DNA of 7,060 nucleotides, from positions 1 through 7,060 of the forward strand of contig QMLW01000091.1 of the NCBI GenBank assembly GCA_003646935.1. The letters are read 5' to 3'. Below are positions 5,956 through 7,060 of the stretch, piece by piece (the first letter of the stretch is position 1; each line of letters starts with the position of its first letter). The notes beneath the pieces were generated by a model. The model was not told the DNA's origin and did not search any database. It saw only the letters and a program-made list of their open reading frames with translations. A program made the position numbers and the translations under genes. Source of the DNA: Deltaproteobacteria bacterium. Lineage in GTDB: Bacteria; Desulfobacterota; DSM-4660; Desulfatiglandales; B25-G16.

Positions 5956-6100
5956 AGTTTCCAATTCAGAAATGAGGGATTTTTTCGCTGAGCTAGGCCG
6001 CACAAGGGTTTTCGCCGAGGCGTACACCTAGGTACGTCGCAGGTGGAAACACGCGTAGAACGAAGCTCAGCGGAAAAAGAGCAATTTCTGGATGGAAACT
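5956..6100 (+). repeat. ~145-bp imperfect palindromic element (MITE- or REP-like)
   Basis: Left arm 5956-5994 and right arm 6064-6100 are inverted repeats. Exact pairs in order from the outside are AGTTTCC (5956-5962) with GGAAACT (6094-6100), CAGAAAT (5967-5973) with ATTTCTG (6084-6090), and CGCTGAGCT (5986-5994) with AGCTCAGCG (6064-6072). The 69-nt middle is itself weakly palindromic around the self-complementary ACCTAGGT (6026-6033), with CGTAC (6021-6025) pairing with GTACG (6032-6036). The RNA or single-stranded DNA could form a long cruciform-like hairpin. No open frame of note runs through it and no transposase is nearby, so a non-autonomous mobile or dispersed repeat is the best reading. 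A role in folding or stopping mRNA between the methyltransferase and the next gene is possible; there is no U-tract, so it is not a standard terminator. Confidence 0.75.
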
Positions 6101-6140
6101 AGGCTAACAGTGCAGGAATAGATCCGTATCAATTAGATAT

Positions 6141-7060
6141 ATGCCGGAAAAGCTGAACATCCTATTTGCCATAGGCTCTCTCGATATCGGCGGTGCCGAG
6201 GCTCAAATGGCTGCCCTCATAAGCCGTCTTCATGATCGTAGGTTTTTCTGCCACCTCTTTGTCTTGCAGAAGGAGGGGTATTTAAAGCAATATATTCGAG
6301 ATCTCGGTGTACCGACCTATGATGGGGGGCTTGAGAGGGGCGATCTGCTGAAAGCACCGTGGAAGCTTATCCCTGCTCAATTGAGATTAATCAGGATACT
6401 GCTGCTCGTTAGGCCCGTGGTTGTTCATTCCTTCTTGCCCCTTGTCACGTGTATGGGCGCATTGGGAGGTCGACTGACCAGGGTTCCATTGGTCATCACC
6501 AGCCGAAGAGCACTGGGAACCCACCAGGAACGGTATAATATCTTAAGGCTCCTTGATTTAGCTGCTAACCGACTGAGTCATCTAGTAACAGTGAATTCTA
6601 GGGCGGTGTGGGAGGATACAGTTCAAAGAGATCATATAGATCCAGCTAAATTGGCACTTATCTACAATGGGGTGGATGTATCTACCTTTGATTCCGCACG
6701 ATCTTCAAGGAGAAAGACAAGGGAGATACTCGGAATAGGATCTACGGAAAAGGTCATTATAGTAATCGGAAATCTCATACCCTACAAGGGACACGGCGAT
6801 TTGCTTAAAGCCGCCAGCGAGGCGCTGACGAGCGTTCCGCAGGCCTTATTTCTGTTTGCCGGTGAAGATCGAGGAATAGGAGGGAGGCTAGAGAAAATGG
6901 CCGCTGAACTGGGTGTATCCAGCAGGGTTAGATTTCTCGGCCTCAGGCACGACATTCCCCAGCTGCTTGCCGCAAGCGACATATCAGTTGTTGCATCCCA
7001 TGAGGAGGGCTTTTCGAACGTGATTCTTGAATCCATGGCTAGCGGGTTACCGGTGGTGGC
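6141..7060 (+). CDS. GT4 glycosyltransferase, 3' end outside window
   Basis: The first 306 codons are open to the window edge; the family is usually ~370-400 residues, so most of the gene is present. It is a GT-B fold retaining glycosyltransferase. The N-terminal acceptor half begins LNILFAIGSLDIGGAEAQM (5-23) and includes VVHSFLP, the TSRRALG segment and VTVNSRAV. The donor half includes IYNGVDVSTF, VIGNLIPYKGH (K216), FLFAGEDRG, VRFLGLRHDIPQLLAASDI and the EX7E motif E289 to E297 in EEGFSNVILE. The expected role is addition of a sugar from an NDP- or lipid-activated donor to the growing glycan at the inner membrane. ATG 6141 is the only ATG after the in-frame TAA at 6105. No Shine-Dalgarno lies at proper distance (AGGA 6114-6117 is over 20 nt away), so translation may be weak. 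It is separated from the methyltransferase by a 257-nt spacer holding the palindromic element. Confidence 0.9.
   Translation, partial: MPEKLNILFAIGSLDIGGAEAQMAALISRLHDRRFFCHLFVLQKEGYLKQYIRDLGVPTYDGGLERGDLLKAPWKLIPAQLRLIRILLLVRPVVVHSFLPLVTCMGALGGRLTRVPLVITSRRALGTHQERYNILRLLDLAANRLSHLVTVNSRAVWEDTVQRDHIDPAKLALIYNGVDVSTFDSARSSRRKTREILGIGSTEKVIIVIGNLIPYKGHGDLLKAASEALTSVPQALFLFAGEDRGIGGRLEKMAAELGVSSRVRFLGLRHDIPQLLAASDISVVASHEEGFSNVILESMASGLPVV

Noticed and set aside
6021..6083. Intrinsic terminator after the methyltransferase
   Set aside because: The hairpins are long and imperfect, and the strongest stem is followed on the + strand by A-rich rather than T-rich sequence.

Overview
The window is a stretch of a bacterial cell-surface polysaccharide (exopolysaccharide or O-antigen-like) biosynthesis locus, with all recognisable genes on the + strand. 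It holds a glycosyltransferase (GT) fusion, a MurJ/MviN-type lipid-linked sugar flippase, a SAM-dependent methyltransferase and the first 306 codons of a second GT4 glycosyltransferase. Moderate GC, many short intergenic repeats and a Phd/PIN toxin-antitoxin pair suggest a Gram-negative environmental bacterium. Something like a Desulfobacterota/Deltaproteobacteria lineage would fit, but that is an impression, not a demonstration.

Layout. 3-209: C-terminal end of a small membrane-anchored coiled-coil protein, cut by the window edge. 210-386: spacer with a degenerate GCG-rich repeat. 387-2519: a 710-residue protein joining a GT2 domain to a GT4 domain. The joint sits on an intact internal Shine-Dalgarno plus GTG start and one base away from an out-of-frame TAG, so it looks like two adjacent genes joined by a single-base change. 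2619-2678: promoter with a palindromic operator and a strong RBS. 2679-3313: Phd/YefM-type antitoxin and PIN (VapC-like) toxin, overlapping by 4 nt. 3314-3419: repeat-rich spacer with tandem TTGGAATA units. 3420-3653: probable C-terminal remnant of an older Wzx-like flippase. 3711-5090: intact MurJ-like flippase. 5083-5883: methyltransferase, overlapping the flippase by 8 nt. 5884-6140: spacer filled mostly by a ~145-bp imperfect palindrome resembling a small non-autonomous repeat element. 6141-7060: GT4 glycosyltransferase, running off the end.

How the genes work together (inference from families). The GTs would add sugars to a polyprenyl-linked glycan on the cytoplasmic face, the methyltransferase may decorate it or its precursor, and the MurJ-like protein would move the lipid-linked product across the inner membrane. 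The toxin-antitoxin cassette is not part of the pathway; it sits at a rearranged junction where an older flippase gene appears to have lost most of its length.

Most distinctive points: the one-base GT2-GT4 fusion joint, the palindromic element at 5956-6100 with an extra partial arm and a flanking direct repeat, the flippase remnant next to a working flippase, and a MurJ-family protein that lacks the arginines known to be essential in the lipid II flippase. I see no clear evidence of a wholly new multi-gene system.
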